From NCBI GenBank assembly GCA_900661335.1, contig CAACVY010000030.1, positions 1-32,341 of the forward strand: DNA of 32,341 nucleotides. The letters are read 5' to 3'. This document shows, one piece after another, positions 22,761 to 30,761 of this stretch. The position numbers were made by a program, and so were the translations under genes. Source of the stretch: an uncultured bacterium. GTDB lineage: Bacteria; Verrucomicrobiota; Kiritimatiellia; PWTM01. The number at the start of each line of letters is the position of its first letter. Position 1 is the stretch's first letter. The notes under the pieces were generated by a model, which was not told where the DNA came from, did not search any database, and saw only the letters and a list, made by a program, of their open reading frames with translations.

Positions 22761-25043
22761 TCATTCGTCGTTCTCCTCCGCCGTCTGTTTCATGACAAGT
22801 TGGACCATCGCATCGAAGTGAGCTTTGTCTTGCGTCTCTATGAACTCTAAGAGGTCCTTCAGAACCGCTGAGGACTCAGCAAGAAGGGACGGGTCATGCT
22901 CCGGTTCTCCAACGGCGCTGCTATGAGAGTGCGTGTGAAGAAACCGCAGAATCCGTTGCTTCTTGGCCTCGTCAAATGACACTGCTTGGAGCTTCTGCCA
23001 GAGTTCCCCAGAAACATGTGGCTGACGAAACGCGAGAAAGGCTTCCAGCAGGCGCCTAGCCATATTTGGAACTTCGTAGTTCTGCTCTAAACTTGCGGAC
23101 GCTGTTTCAGTAGATGCTCTATAAACGCGAACAAAAAGGTATTGATACTCCGAGTCGTATTGCTCAAGCAGCGGGTCGAGCTGCTGAATCGTTGCGCGCC
23201 GACCGTTGGGCGAGGAACTACAGTCGAGCATATAGAAACGCGCGGGTCGCTGGTTCGGGTCTCGTCTCCTTTGGCCCTTGAGATGATGAAACCAATTCCG
23301 CACCTGCCGGAAGAACGTGAAGTTGTGCGTAAGGATGATCAACTGCCCTGCGTCTTTCGTCCGCTCGCGTATGAAACCGAAAGCGAGATACAGGGCATTC
23401 GCGTCGAGGCTCGAAACCGGGTCGTCGAGCACGACAACACCATTCGCAAGGTCAAACTGCCTATCCTGTAGCGATTTCAGAAAGTACAGAAGGGCGATGG
23501 CGGTCATCTCGCCTTCACTGAGAGTCTGCGCCGGCTCACCGCCGCGTGTGATGATGTAGCCAGTCTCCTTTACTTCCAGTCGCAGCTCATCGTGACCGAG
23601 GTATTTCCGCAGGTCTTCGTTGAGCTCCTCCGCAGGCCGACGGTGTTCGACGATCTCCATCTCCAGGCACTTAATCTCATTGTCCAATCGTGAAACTTCT
23701 GTTTGCGCTGCCTGTAGCTCTTCCTGAGCTTTCTGTGCGTCGGCTTTCTTGGAAATGAAATCCGCTAAACTCTCGGCGATCATGTTATCGGCAAGCTTTT
23801 TGCGCGCGTCTTCGACACGTTTCTGAAATTCATCGCATGCCTGATTGTGCTTGCGGATCACCGCGTTCAGTTTCTCGACCACCTCTGTATCCACCGGCGG
23901 TGCGCTAAGGTTCCGCTCGACGCGTTCAAAAGCCCGACCTTTCTTTTCTTTCAACACATGGATTGACTCATCGAGAAAGCTCCGAACGGCGTTGAGGGCC
24001 TGTCGCAGCCCTTCTTCCGCGTCTTGGTATTCCGCCGCGAGGTCGTCGTAAAGCTCTGCCCTGTTCGGGAGGCGCAGTTCGGCCGCCGCCTTAGACAACG
24101 CCTGTAACTCGCTGATCAACCCGTCCAAGCGTTGGATGAACTGTCCATACTGAGTGCTGAAATGTGCCTCGAGAGCAGCCAAACGCTCTTTCGGCAACGG
24201 CTGTTCACAGAACAGGCATCGTTCGGTGCTGCGCTCGCGGTGCAACTGCAGGCCTTGTCGGGTCCATTCGGCAAGAGCGGAGTCACTCTTGAGGGCTTCA
24301 ATTGCTGCTGAAACAACCGTGGTGGCCAGGAGTTGCGATAGTCTGCTGAGGATATCGGCGGTGTTCGGCAGGGCGTACCTGACCTCCTGCACCTTAGCCT
24401 TTGGAACCGCCCGATGCTGCGTCAGCAGCTTCTCGCGCTCCGCGTGGCTGAGACGATGAGCAGACCCGTCTCCGGCTTCAGCCATTTCCTCTGCGTCGCG
24501 CTTGAAATCGGTCTTGTCGTAGTTGTTGTACGGATTCTGGCCAGGCGATCGGAGTGTTTCCTTGATGACCCTCGCGTGATCTATACAGAATTGGTCCAAG
24601 TCTCTCTCGGCTTTGTGCTTCGTGGAGCTTGCGGAATCCAGCCTCGATTGGGCCGTATCCCGTTCGCCTTTCAGACGTTCAAGCTCCTTCTGTTTCTCGA
24701 CACTTTCCGCTCCTAAAACGAAAATTCGTGGAAGATTCCCGCCCGTCACAGGAAACACGCTCTCGTTGATGAAATCACGGTTGAACACCCGTACCGGCAC
24801 CATCGCGTTGGGAAATTCATCTCCCGGAGTATCCCGCTCGTCGACCGCAACCGTTACCTGTCCTGATGATGGTGCCCTCCGCTGCTCCAAGCAGCGCAGT
24901 ATACGGCTTAGTGTCGTCTTGCCCGTCCCATTCCACCCGTAGATGAGGTTATAGCGTCCGAACTCGGGCAAGTCTTTGGGCCACTCGAAGTCACGAAAGA
25001 TTCCGCAAGCTGTCATCCTGCATAGACGCTTAATGCGGCTCAT
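22761..25043 (-). CDS. RloC-like AAA_13 ATPase, putative anticodon nuclease
   Basis: 760 aa, intact. AAA_13 (Rad50/SMC-like) architecture: Walker A GWNGTGKTT (36-44), then a long coiled coil interrupted by a zinc-hook-like CLFC (276-279). A second coiled coil (~310-470) follows, then ABC signature LSEGE (508-512), Walker B VVVLDDP (536-542), D-loop SSLD and His573. The C-terminal part has NMARRLLEAF, an Arg663-x3-Glu667 pair, and FLHTHSH (His703/705/707) 35-39 residues later. This is similar in layout to the Arg-Glu-His set of the PrrC/RloC tRNA anticodon nucleases. RloC proteins are encoded in type I R-M loci and are thought to cut tRNA after DNA damage or phage attack. It starts on the ATGA overlap with hsdS. 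Base composition looks less GC-rich than its neighbours. Nuclease activity is inference; AAA_13 membership is clear. Confidence 0.85.
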   Translation of the reverse strand: MSRIKRLCRMTACGIFRDFEWPKDLPEFGRYNLIYGWNGTGKTTLSRILRCLEQRRAPSSGQVTVAVDERDTPGDEFPNAMVPVRVFNRDFINESVFPVTGGNLPRIFVLGAESVEKQKELERLKGERDTAQSRLDSASSTKHKAERDLDQFCIDHARVIKETLRSPGQNPYNNYDKTDFKRDAEEMAEAGDGSAHRLSHAEREKLLTQHRAVPKAKVQEVRYALPNTADILSRLSQLLATTVVSAAIEALKSDSALAEWTRQGLQLHRERSTERCLFCEQPLPKERLAALEAHFSTQYGQFIQRLDGLISELQALSKAAAELRLPNRAELYDDLAAEYQDAEEGLRQALNAVRSFLDESIHVLKEKKGRAFERVERNLSAPPVDTEVVEKLNAVIRKHNQACDEFQKRVEDARKKLADNMIAESLADFISKKADAQKAQEELQAAQTEVSRLDNEIKCLEMEIVEHRRPAEELNEDLRKYLGHDELRLEVKETGYIITRGGEPAQTLSEGEMTAIALLYFLKSLQDRQFDLANGVVVLDDPVSSLDANALYLAFGFIRERTKDAGQLIILTHNFTFFRQVRNWFHHLKGQRRRDPNQRPARFYMLDCSSSPNGRRATIQQLDPLLEQYDSEYQYLFVRVYRASTETASASLEQNYEVPNMARRLLEAFLAFRQPHVSGELWQKLQAVSFDEAKKQRILRFLHTHSHSSAVGEPEHDPSLLAESSAVLKDLLEFIETQDKAHFDAMVQLVMKQTAEENDE

Positions 25044-25748
25044 AGTCCTCGCTCCTTCAAAAACCTCTCCGCATCCTTTACACGGATTTTCCCGGAAATC
25101 AATTTTGGCAGCAGCGCATCGCGCAGGGCGGCGAGCGTGCGGGATTCAATACAAGTGAAAAACAAGCGATCCATAAGCGGCTTCGAAAAATGGTCAAACG
25201 CATCGAGCACGGGATCTTGTGGTATCAAGCAGGGGAGGCTACGCACGCCCTGCTGGTTTATGCCTGGCTGGGCCGAGTTCGAGTTCAGGCTTATGATCTC
25301 CTGCGTCATCCAGCCCTGATCCAGCCAGAAAAAGAGGTACCGCTGGTAACGGGGATGCTGAGCCCGTAGGATGAACACGTGCTCGTTGACTGCACACTTG
25401 GTGTGAGGGAATCCGCAATCGAAATAGGTCTTTCGGCCGATCTGTGCGCCGTCCTTGTACAACAGCACATCTCCCGGCCGCACAGCCGCACCCTTGCGCT
25501 GGAGCTCCTCAAAAAACTCTCGAGGGATGTACTTTTCCTTAGAGAAGTCGTACTTACCCAAGCCGATAACGTTCTCGGCACCGACGCTTGGCACTCCTTC
25601 CTCCACCGCGCCACCTTTTGGTCTGCCCCCGGATACAATATCGGCCAGTACGTCATTCATGCGAGCCACCTTCCACCCCTCCGGGATGGGGCCCAGTTCC
25701 GAGTCCACCAGTCGGTCGGGGAACAATCGGTCGAGTTCCTCGACCGAT

Positions 25749-25786
25749 CCCTCATCCCCAACCCTTCTCCCAGAGGGAGAAGGGGG
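25749..25786 (+). repeat. REP-like palindromic repeat, copy 2
   Basis: Starts CCCTCATCCCCAACCC, then TTCTCCCAGAGGGAGAA (stem TTCTCCC/GGGAGAA) and GGGGG. It marks the left boundary of the DUF559 cassette. Confidence 0.8.
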
Positions 25787-26161
25787 ATTGTCAGTGCTCT
25801 TGACGACGTCAGCAAGGGTTCGCAGAACGGTGTCGGGATCGTCCCAGAGTTGTTCGTTGGGAAAACGGAGAACCTTGTAGCCCCGCGCCTTCAGCCAGGC
25901 GTCGCGCTTGTGGTCTTCTTCGCGCCGTTCCGAATGTACGCCGCCATCGAACTCAACGACGAGGCAATGCTCATGGCAGTAAAAGTCCACAACGTAGTCC
26001 CCGATTTGGTGCTGTCGACGGAACTTGAGTCCTAGAAAACGCCTGTCCCGTACAAGATCCCCAAAAATCTCTTCCGCCGGCGTCTGTGCGCACCTCAGTT
26101 CTCTGGCTCGCTCCACCAAACCGGCAAAATCATATCCTCCTCGATAGTGCGGTGCTGCCTT

Positions 26162-26197
26162 CCCCTCTCCCTCTGGGAGAGGGGGCGGGGGTGAGGG
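26162..26197 (-). repeat. REP-like palindromic repeat, copy 1 (inverted)
   Basis: Read on the minus strand it starts CCCTCACCCCCGCCCC, then CTCTCCCAGAGGGAGAG and GGG. It is the inverted partner of the copy at 25749-25786 and marks the right boundary of the DUF559 cassette. Confidence 0.8.
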
Positions 26198-26742
26198 TTG
26201 CCCGCGCCCTTTCCGCGCCATGTTCCGTCGAACTGGGTTGAAACGAACAAACCAAGACTCAAACAGGGCGCGGGCAATGGCCTCCAGCGTCTCGCTCATC
26301 CGGCGGTTCAACTCGATGTTGTCGTCCAGCGTCCCCAGAATGTGGGCGATAGCGCGTTGTTCGGGGAGCGGCGAGAGCAGCAGAACCAGTTCCTTGAGTG
26401 TGCGGTCGCTGATATAGGGCTGCCCGCTTCCTTCTCGTCTGTGCGAAGTCAAACGACTGCATCCAGTAGTAGAGGAAGCGCGTGTCGCAACCGGCCTTCG
26501 CTCGGATGCCAGCCGCGTTGTTGTTGATCCAGCAGGGTGCTGCCGAATACATCGTCGCGCCGCAGTTTGAGCCGATGCGAGCGAAGGCGATGATCGGCCC
26601 TTCATACAGCGGGAGTCGAACCCTGCCCATGATCGAGTTGGATCCGTAGATCAGATAGCCGCCAGCAGGGTCGTAATCCGACGCCGGAATATACTTGCCC
26701 GGCAGGATCCCGGCGACTTCGCCGAATCGAGCCTCCCTCCAC

Positions 26743-26907
26743 TCACCCGCCATAGCCCAGCTCCTTCAATGAGCCTCGGGGAGGCTCAACCCTCACCCCC
26801 AACCCCTCTCCCAAGGGGAGAGGGGAGGTGTTGGCCATGGTGGCGTCGAGTTTGGCAGCTTCGGCCTGCTGCTCGCGCGACATGCCGGTTTGTCGTTTCT
26901 GGGTCAT
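26743..26907 (-). pseudogene. hsdM: C-terminal remnant of HsdM interrupted by a palindromic repeat
   Basis: The minus strand encodes MSREQQAEAAKLDATMAN, then LKELGYGG and a stop. This matches the HsdM C-terminus (typically 'AAKLDAAIAANLKELGYG'). Between the halves lies TSPLPLGEGLGVRVEPPRGS, the translation of the repeat at 26770-26826, which keeps the frame. No methyltransferase core (the NPPF motif and SAM site) exists anywhere in the window, so only the tail survives. Its stop lies inside the hsdS start region (11-bp overlap), the normal hsdM-hsdS junction. The upstream limit of homology is unclear; the ATG at 26907 could also open a fortuitous small ORF. Confidence 0.65.
26770..26826 (+). 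repeat. BIME-like composite repeat, copy 3
   Basis: Two adjacent palindromes: TGAGCCTC-GGG-GAGGCTCA with perfect 8-bp arms (26770-26788), and the CCCTCACCCCCAACCC...CTCTCCCAAGGGGAGAG unit (26790-26826). The second unit is the same repeat family as the DUF559 cassette ends. It lies within the hsdM remnant. Confidence 0.8.
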
Positions 26908-27049
26908 GCCTGCCTCTACTCTGGTTCTTCGAAGAGCCGCAGGTGCGGGTCGAAACGGCAAATAACGCGCAGGGTGCATTTTCATCTCAACACTCCAAGT
27001 CGTTGCAGGAAATCTACTTGTATCATAGCCACCCGTTTGACCCGCCGTA

Positions 27050-27497
27050 TTATTTGCACGCGCTGTTATTGGATAACGGCGCGCCGTTGTTTTGCGTGCG
27101 CCGCTCATAATAGCGTGCCTTTTTCTGGCCTTTCACAATCAGCAACCCTTTCTGTACCATCCTACTGACGATGCGGTACGCTTGGAAGGGCCCTACTTGG
27201 CAAAGGTTGCAAGTTTCCTTCCGCGTAATCCGTCCGAATTTGTCAACGTACCGCATCACCATCTCCTCTTGCTGGAGCGGCTCAAAGCCGCGCTGGCGGA
27301 CTTAGGCGGCAGGTTGGCCCAAGCGGCGATAGGTGGCCGCCGAGAGGTGCCAGCTGCGGCCTTTGCGTTCGCCGCGCGGCTCGACCAAGCCCGCTTCCAC
27401 CAGGCGGTTGAGCACGGTACGGACGTCGGATGCGGGTTTCTGGGTGAGGCGGGCGGCCTCTTCGGTGGTGAGGCGGCGGCCCAGAGGGCTCTTGCAT
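27050..27497 (-). pseudogene. C-terminal tail of a COG2865 (AlbA_2/RecG-like) winged-helix regulator
   Basis: One minus-strand frame reads RRLTTEEAARLTQKPASDVRTVLNRLVEAGLVEPRGERKGRSWHLSAATYRRLGQPAA, then TAA (27302-27304). It continues in the same frame VRQRGFEPLQQEEMVMRYVDKFGRITRKETCNLCQVGPFQAYRIVSRMVQKGLL...ARYYERR. Both parts are the paired winged helices at the end of ATP-binding AlbA_2 (COG2865) proteins, and relatives have Tyr where the stop is (TAC to TAA). Such genes are frequent passengers of type I R-M loci. The N-terminal domains are missing and homology starts abruptly at about 27497, next to IS-like sequence. Confidence 0.7.
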
Positions 27498-27545
27498 GTG
27501 CCAGCTGCGCTGTCCCTTTAGCGTTGAAATGTGCCAACGCCGGGC
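27496..27545. mobile_element. Possible insertion-sequence end (IS21-like)
   Basis: ATGTGCCA occurs at 27496-27503 and again at 27529-27536, the second preceded by TGTCCCTTTAGCGTTGAA. Repeated short motifs of this kind resemble the multiple terminal repeats of IS21-family elements. The position coincides with the truncation point of the COG2865 remnant. No transposase is present, so this would be a scar only. Confidence 0.3.
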
Positions 27546-28083
27546 GGGTACCCTGTGCGCATGGGGCTTCGTAGGAGTTTGGACGGGTTTAATCATTTGG
27601 AGAGGATCGACCCACTAGTTGAACGGGCTGTATGAGTCCGGGCATGAGATATCTGAGAAGGCATGTCTTGCGAACGAGCGGGCCATCGCTTCTTGGAATG
27701 TGGGCTCAAAAAACACTCCAACCGGTGAGACTGCAGGCGTTGGTGGCGCGTGTTCCGACTTTAGTACACTCAGTAGTCGGGTGAGGGCGCACACTGACCA
27801 CCTGGGGTAGGGAGCCGTGATATAAGGTGTCACACCGCGCTCGAAGCTCGTGGAACTGATCCAGGTTGTGTCGAGAATTTCTCCATGCCTGGCCCCGAAT
27901 GTCATTGAGCCCCACGGCGTGAATCTTCCCCCGGATTCCAACCAGCAAAGAGGGAAACGGGCTGCACTGGGCCGGTGGTAGCTTGCCGGTCGAGAGCGCA
28001 TCAGCAGGGCCTTCGGCGCTTGACGATGGGTTGGAGGCGGGGCACTCTGGCACGTTCGAAGTGAACGAGAAACGGAGCGACCT
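27546..28083. other. Gene-free region upstream of pheT
   Basis: About 540 bp. Both strands carry open frames, but none shows family motifs or a convincing start. It should contain the pheT promoter, which I could not place with confidence. No pheS sequence was recognised. Confidence 0.5.
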
Positions 28084-30495
28084 ATGCGCGTTCCTTTGGA
28101 ATGGCTGAGAGAATGGGTCGAGTTCGAAGATTCGCCTGAAGGCTTGGCGGAACGCCTCACGTTCGGTGGCATCGAGGTGGAGGCGATCGAACGCGTCGGC
28201 TCGACGTATGAGGGAGTCGTTGTCGGCGAGGTCCGAGCAGTGGAGCGCCATCCCAATGCGGACCGCCTCACCGTGTGCCGTGTGTGGGATGGTCAACAAG
28301 AAGTTACCGTAGTGTGCGGTGCACCCAACGTGCGCGCCGGTGGGCGCTACCCACTGGCTCGGCCTGGGGCGCGACTCCCCAACGGCATGGAGATTCGCGC
28401 GGCACGCATCCGCGGCGTGGAGTCTAGCGGAATGTTGTGCGCGCCGGATGAATTGGGAATCTCCGATGACCACTCCGGTCTGCTGGAATTGCCGGCGGAC
28501 GCGCGCCCTGGCAGCACTCTGGCAGAAGTGTTGGGTGGCCCCGATGTGGTGCTGGATCTGGAAATTACCCCTAACCGGCCGGATTGCCTAAGCGTGGTGG
28601 GAATCGCCCGCGAAGTGGCCGCGCTGTACAGAACCCGCGTACGCGTTCCGGAGTTCGCCCTTTCCGAAGCGACCGACCTCGCCCCCGTGACTTCCCGCAT
28701 TCACGTGGAAGTGGAAGACTCCACGTTGTGCCCACGGTATACCGCACGGTGCATCGAGGGTGTGCGAATTGGCCTTTCCCCGGCCTGGATGCGGTGGCGA
28801 TTGGAACGTGCGGGCGTTCGGCCGATCTGCAACGCTGTGGACGTCACGAACTATGTCATGCTCGAACTGGGCCAGCCGCAGCACGCGTTCGACCTCGCAC
28901 TCATTCGCGGCGGTGTCATCTGCGTCCGGCGCGCACGTCCTGGCGAGCGAATCCGTACGCTGGACGGAGAAGAACGTGAGCTCAGTCCTGAGATGCTGGT
29001 CATTGCCGATGCCGAGGGACCGGTGGCAATCGCGGGTGTCATGGGCGGAGAGGGCAGTGGGGTGACCGAACGAACCACCGCGATTCTCCTCGAAAGCGCG
29101 TCGTTTTTGTCGTCATCCGTTCGTGTGACCTCGCGCCGGTTGGGACTGAACAGCGAATCCTCCTTCCGCTTTGCCCGCGGTGTGGATCCGGAGTTGGCCG
29201 AATTGGCCAGCCGCCGCGCCGCCGCGCTGCTTGCGCAACTGACCGGTGGACGGGTCGTGCCGGGAGTTGTGGACGTGTACCCGCGTCCGGAGCGGCCGCG
29301 GACGGTGTCGGTCCGAATGGAACGGGTCCGGAGCTTGTTGGGCGTGGATGTGAGTACGGATCAGGTGGCGGACACCTTGTCCGCACTGGGTTGGCAGGTC
29401 CGACGGGAGGCGGACGATCGTCTCACGGCGGTCGTGCCCACGTGGCGTAGAGACGTGACCGCCGACGTAGACGTGATCGAGGAGTTCGCCCGGGTCTATG
29501 GCTTGGACCGCATTCCGGCACCCGCGCCAGCTGCGCGCGTGGTCCTTTCTGCGGACGATCGCGAGGCGCGCGCCGACAGTTTCGTGCGTCAACTGTGCGC
29601 GGCCTTAGGTCTTCAGGAGGTGATGAATTACAGTTTAACCTCGGACCGCTTACTCGACCAGTTTGGGTTGGACGATCCAGCCCTGCGGATCCGGTTACCC
29701 AATCCCATCAGCGCGGAACAAGCCGTGTTGCGCACGGATTTGATTCCGCAGCTTGTAGAAACCTTGGGTCGGAATCGGGCGCGGCAAGTCGAACACGCGG
29801 CGGTGGTGGAGTTCGGCCGCGTGTTTCGCCGTGGTCCTGAGGGCGGCTCGATTGAGATCGAGCGACTGGCGATCGGCTTAATGGGGTCTGCGGGGCGCGG
29901 ACCTCTTTCAGTGCGGCCCACGCCTAAACCACTGGAGAGTTTTCTTTGGGTGAAAGGAATTGTGGAGCGGCTGTGTGAAGCATTGCGTACGCCGGTTCCG
30001 GAGTTCCAGCCGGTTGTCGTGCCGGCATTTGAGCCGGGCGAGAGTGTCCAAGTGGTATTGGAAGGTCAACCCATCGGCCGTGCCGGTGTGGTGCGAAAGG
30101 TGATTGCCTCGGAATGGCGCATCTATGACCCCGTCGCCGTTGCGGAGTTGGACATTGAGCCGTTCCTGCGGCATTGGGGCCGCGTGCCGACGCCCGTGCC
30201 ACCGCCAGTGTTCCCGTGTGCGGTCCGCGACCTAGCGTTCGTCGTCGACCGCCGGATTCGAAACGAGCAGATCCTAGCCGCAATCCGGCAAGTGGCGCCC
30301 CCATTCCTCGAATCGGTCACGCTGTTCGACGTGTATGAAGGTCCGGGTATTCCCGAGGGACGGAAGAGCATGGCGTACTCCTTGACGTACCGCTCGCCCG
30401 AGCGTACGATCACAGATGAAGAGGTCCAACGCGCGCAGGAGCGCATCGCGGCGCACGTCGCTGCGGAGTTGGGCGCCACCCTCCGAGCGGGGTAG
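28084..30495 (+). CDS. pheT: Phenylalanyl-tRNA synthetase beta subunit
   Basis: 803 aa, full length for the bacterial type. With PheS it forms the alpha2-beta2 enzyme that charges tRNA-Phe; the beta chain binds tRNA and edits Tyr-tRNA-Phe. It begins MRVPLEWLREWVEF, followed by the OB-fold tRNA-binding domain (~39-150, with VVVGEVRAVERHPNADRLTVCRV and CGAPNVRAGG). The B3/B4 editing domain includes NAVDVTNYVMLELGQPQHAFD. The B5 domain and the catalytic-like core come next, and a ferredoxin-fold anticodon-binding domain ends the protein (~700-803, PCAVRDLAFVVDR...YSLTYRSPERTITDEEV). GGAG lies 6 nt before the ATG. pheS, normally adjacent, is not upstream. Confidence 0.98.
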   Translation: MRVPLEWLREWVEFEDSPEGLAERLTFGGIEVEAIERVGSTYEGVVVGEVRAVERHPNADRLTVCRVWDGQQEVTVVCGAPNVRAGGRYPLARPGARLPNGMEIRAARIRGVESSGMLCAPDELGISDDHSGLLELPADARPGSTLAEVLGGPDVVLDLEITPNRPDCLSVVGIAREVAALYRTRVRVPEFALSEATDLAPVTSRIHVEVEDSTLCPRYTARCIEGVRIGLSPAWMRWRLERAGVRPICNAVDVTNYVMLELGQPQHAFDLALIRGGVICVRRARPGERIRTLDGEERELSPEMLVIADAEGPVAIAGVMGGEGSGVTERTTAILLESASFLSSSVRVTSRRLGLNSESSFRFARGVDPELAELASRRAAALLAQLTGGRVVPGVVDVYPRPERPRTVSVRMERVRSLLGVDVSTDQVADTLSALGWQVRREADDRLTAVVPTWRRDVTADVDVIEEFARVYGLDRIPAPAPAARVVLSADDREARADSFVRQLCAALGLQEVMNYSLTSDRLLDQFGLDDPALRIRLPNPISAEQAVLRTDLIPQLVETLGRNRARQVEHAAVVEFGRVFRRGPEGGSIEIERLAIGLMGSAGRGPLSVRPTPKPLESFLWVKGIVERLCEALRTPVPEFQPVVVPAFEPGESVQVVLEGQPIGRAGVVRKVIASEWRIYDPVAVAELDIEPFLRHWGRVPTPVPPPVFPCAVRDLAFVVDRRIRNEQILAAIRQVAPPFLESVTLFDVYEGPGIPEGRKSMAYSLTYRSPERTITDEEVQRAQERIAAHVAAELGATLRAG

Positions 30496-30735
30496 GACCG
30501 AGCAGACGATTTGACAAGGCAGAGTATGGAAACCATGGGGCTGGCGACATGGGTGAAACGTCGGGTCCGGCCGCGGTCGAGCTCGATGCCCGGCCTGGGC
30601 GGCCAGGATGCGCAGCGGCCAGATGCGCGAACAGCGAACGCTCTGAACTTGGAAAATCCGTCTCTGCTCGCTCTTCCGGGACCGTTGCGGAGGGTTTCGG
30701 AGAGTGCGCGAGATCGTTCTTTGCCATGATCGGTT

Positions 30736-30760
30736 CCGGGCCGTGACCCGGTGATGATTT
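30736..30760 (+). terminator. Possible pheT terminator
   Basis: CCGGG-CCGTGA-CCCGG (30736-30751) is followed by TGATGATTTT. The stem is short and lies 240 bp after the pheT stop, directly before the structured RNA. Part of it (GATGAT, 30753-30758) could instead be the -10 box of that RNA. Confidence 0.35.
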
Positions 30761-30761
30761 T

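Larger units (their letters stand above)
25749..26197 (-). mobile_element. DUF559 (Vsr-like) nuclease cassette bounded by inverted REP-like repeats
   Basis: Inside the hsdS linker, residues read ARELRCAQTPAEEIFGDLVRDRRFLGLKFRRQHQIGDYVVDFYC..LVVEFDGGVHSERR...AWLKARGYKVLRF. This is a complete DUF559 domain with the PD-(D/E)xK-like Asp (VVDF) and Glu (VEFDGG). It is flanked by near-identical ~37-bp palindromic repeats in opposite orientation (25749-25786 and 26162-26197), with CCCTCA outermost on both sides. The repeats are translated as PPPPLPEGEG and PPSPSGRRVGDEG. DUF559 genes elsewhere are often flanked by such repeats, so I treat this as a small mobile unit inserted in frame. The mechanism of movement is unknown. 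Confidence 0.7.
25040..26753 (-). pseudogene. hsdS: Type I specificity subunit HsdS, frameshifted and carrying a DUF559 insertion
   Basis: TRD1 starts MAGEWREARFGEVAGILPGKYIPASDY at 26753 and runs to FLYYWMQSFDFAQT. A +1-type shift at about 26430-26440 separates it from GSGQPYISDRTLKELVLLLSPLPEQ. The first conserved helix (LDDNIELNRRMSETLEAIARALFESWFVRFNPV) then leads into the linker. The linker is interrupted by a ~450-bp DUF559 cassette. The sequence then resumes EELDRLFPDRLVDSELGPIPEGWKV with TRD2 and the second conserved helix, ending ALLPKLISGKIRVKDAERFLKERGL. HsdS would set the DNA recognition sequence of the complex. Only one lesion breaks the frame; the insertion itself is read through. 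It overlaps the hsdM remnant at the start and the RloC-like gene (ATGA) at the end. Confidence 0.88.

Noticed and set aside
25740-26830. REP-like repeats as a CRISPR array
   Set aside because: Only three copies, in mixed orientation and unevenly spaced by hundreds of bases. They are palindromic mobile-type repeats, and no cas gene is present.
27706-28473. 255-codon minus-strand ORF overlapping the pheT start
   Set aside because: No recognisable domain. Half of it is antisense to the conserved pheT N-terminus.
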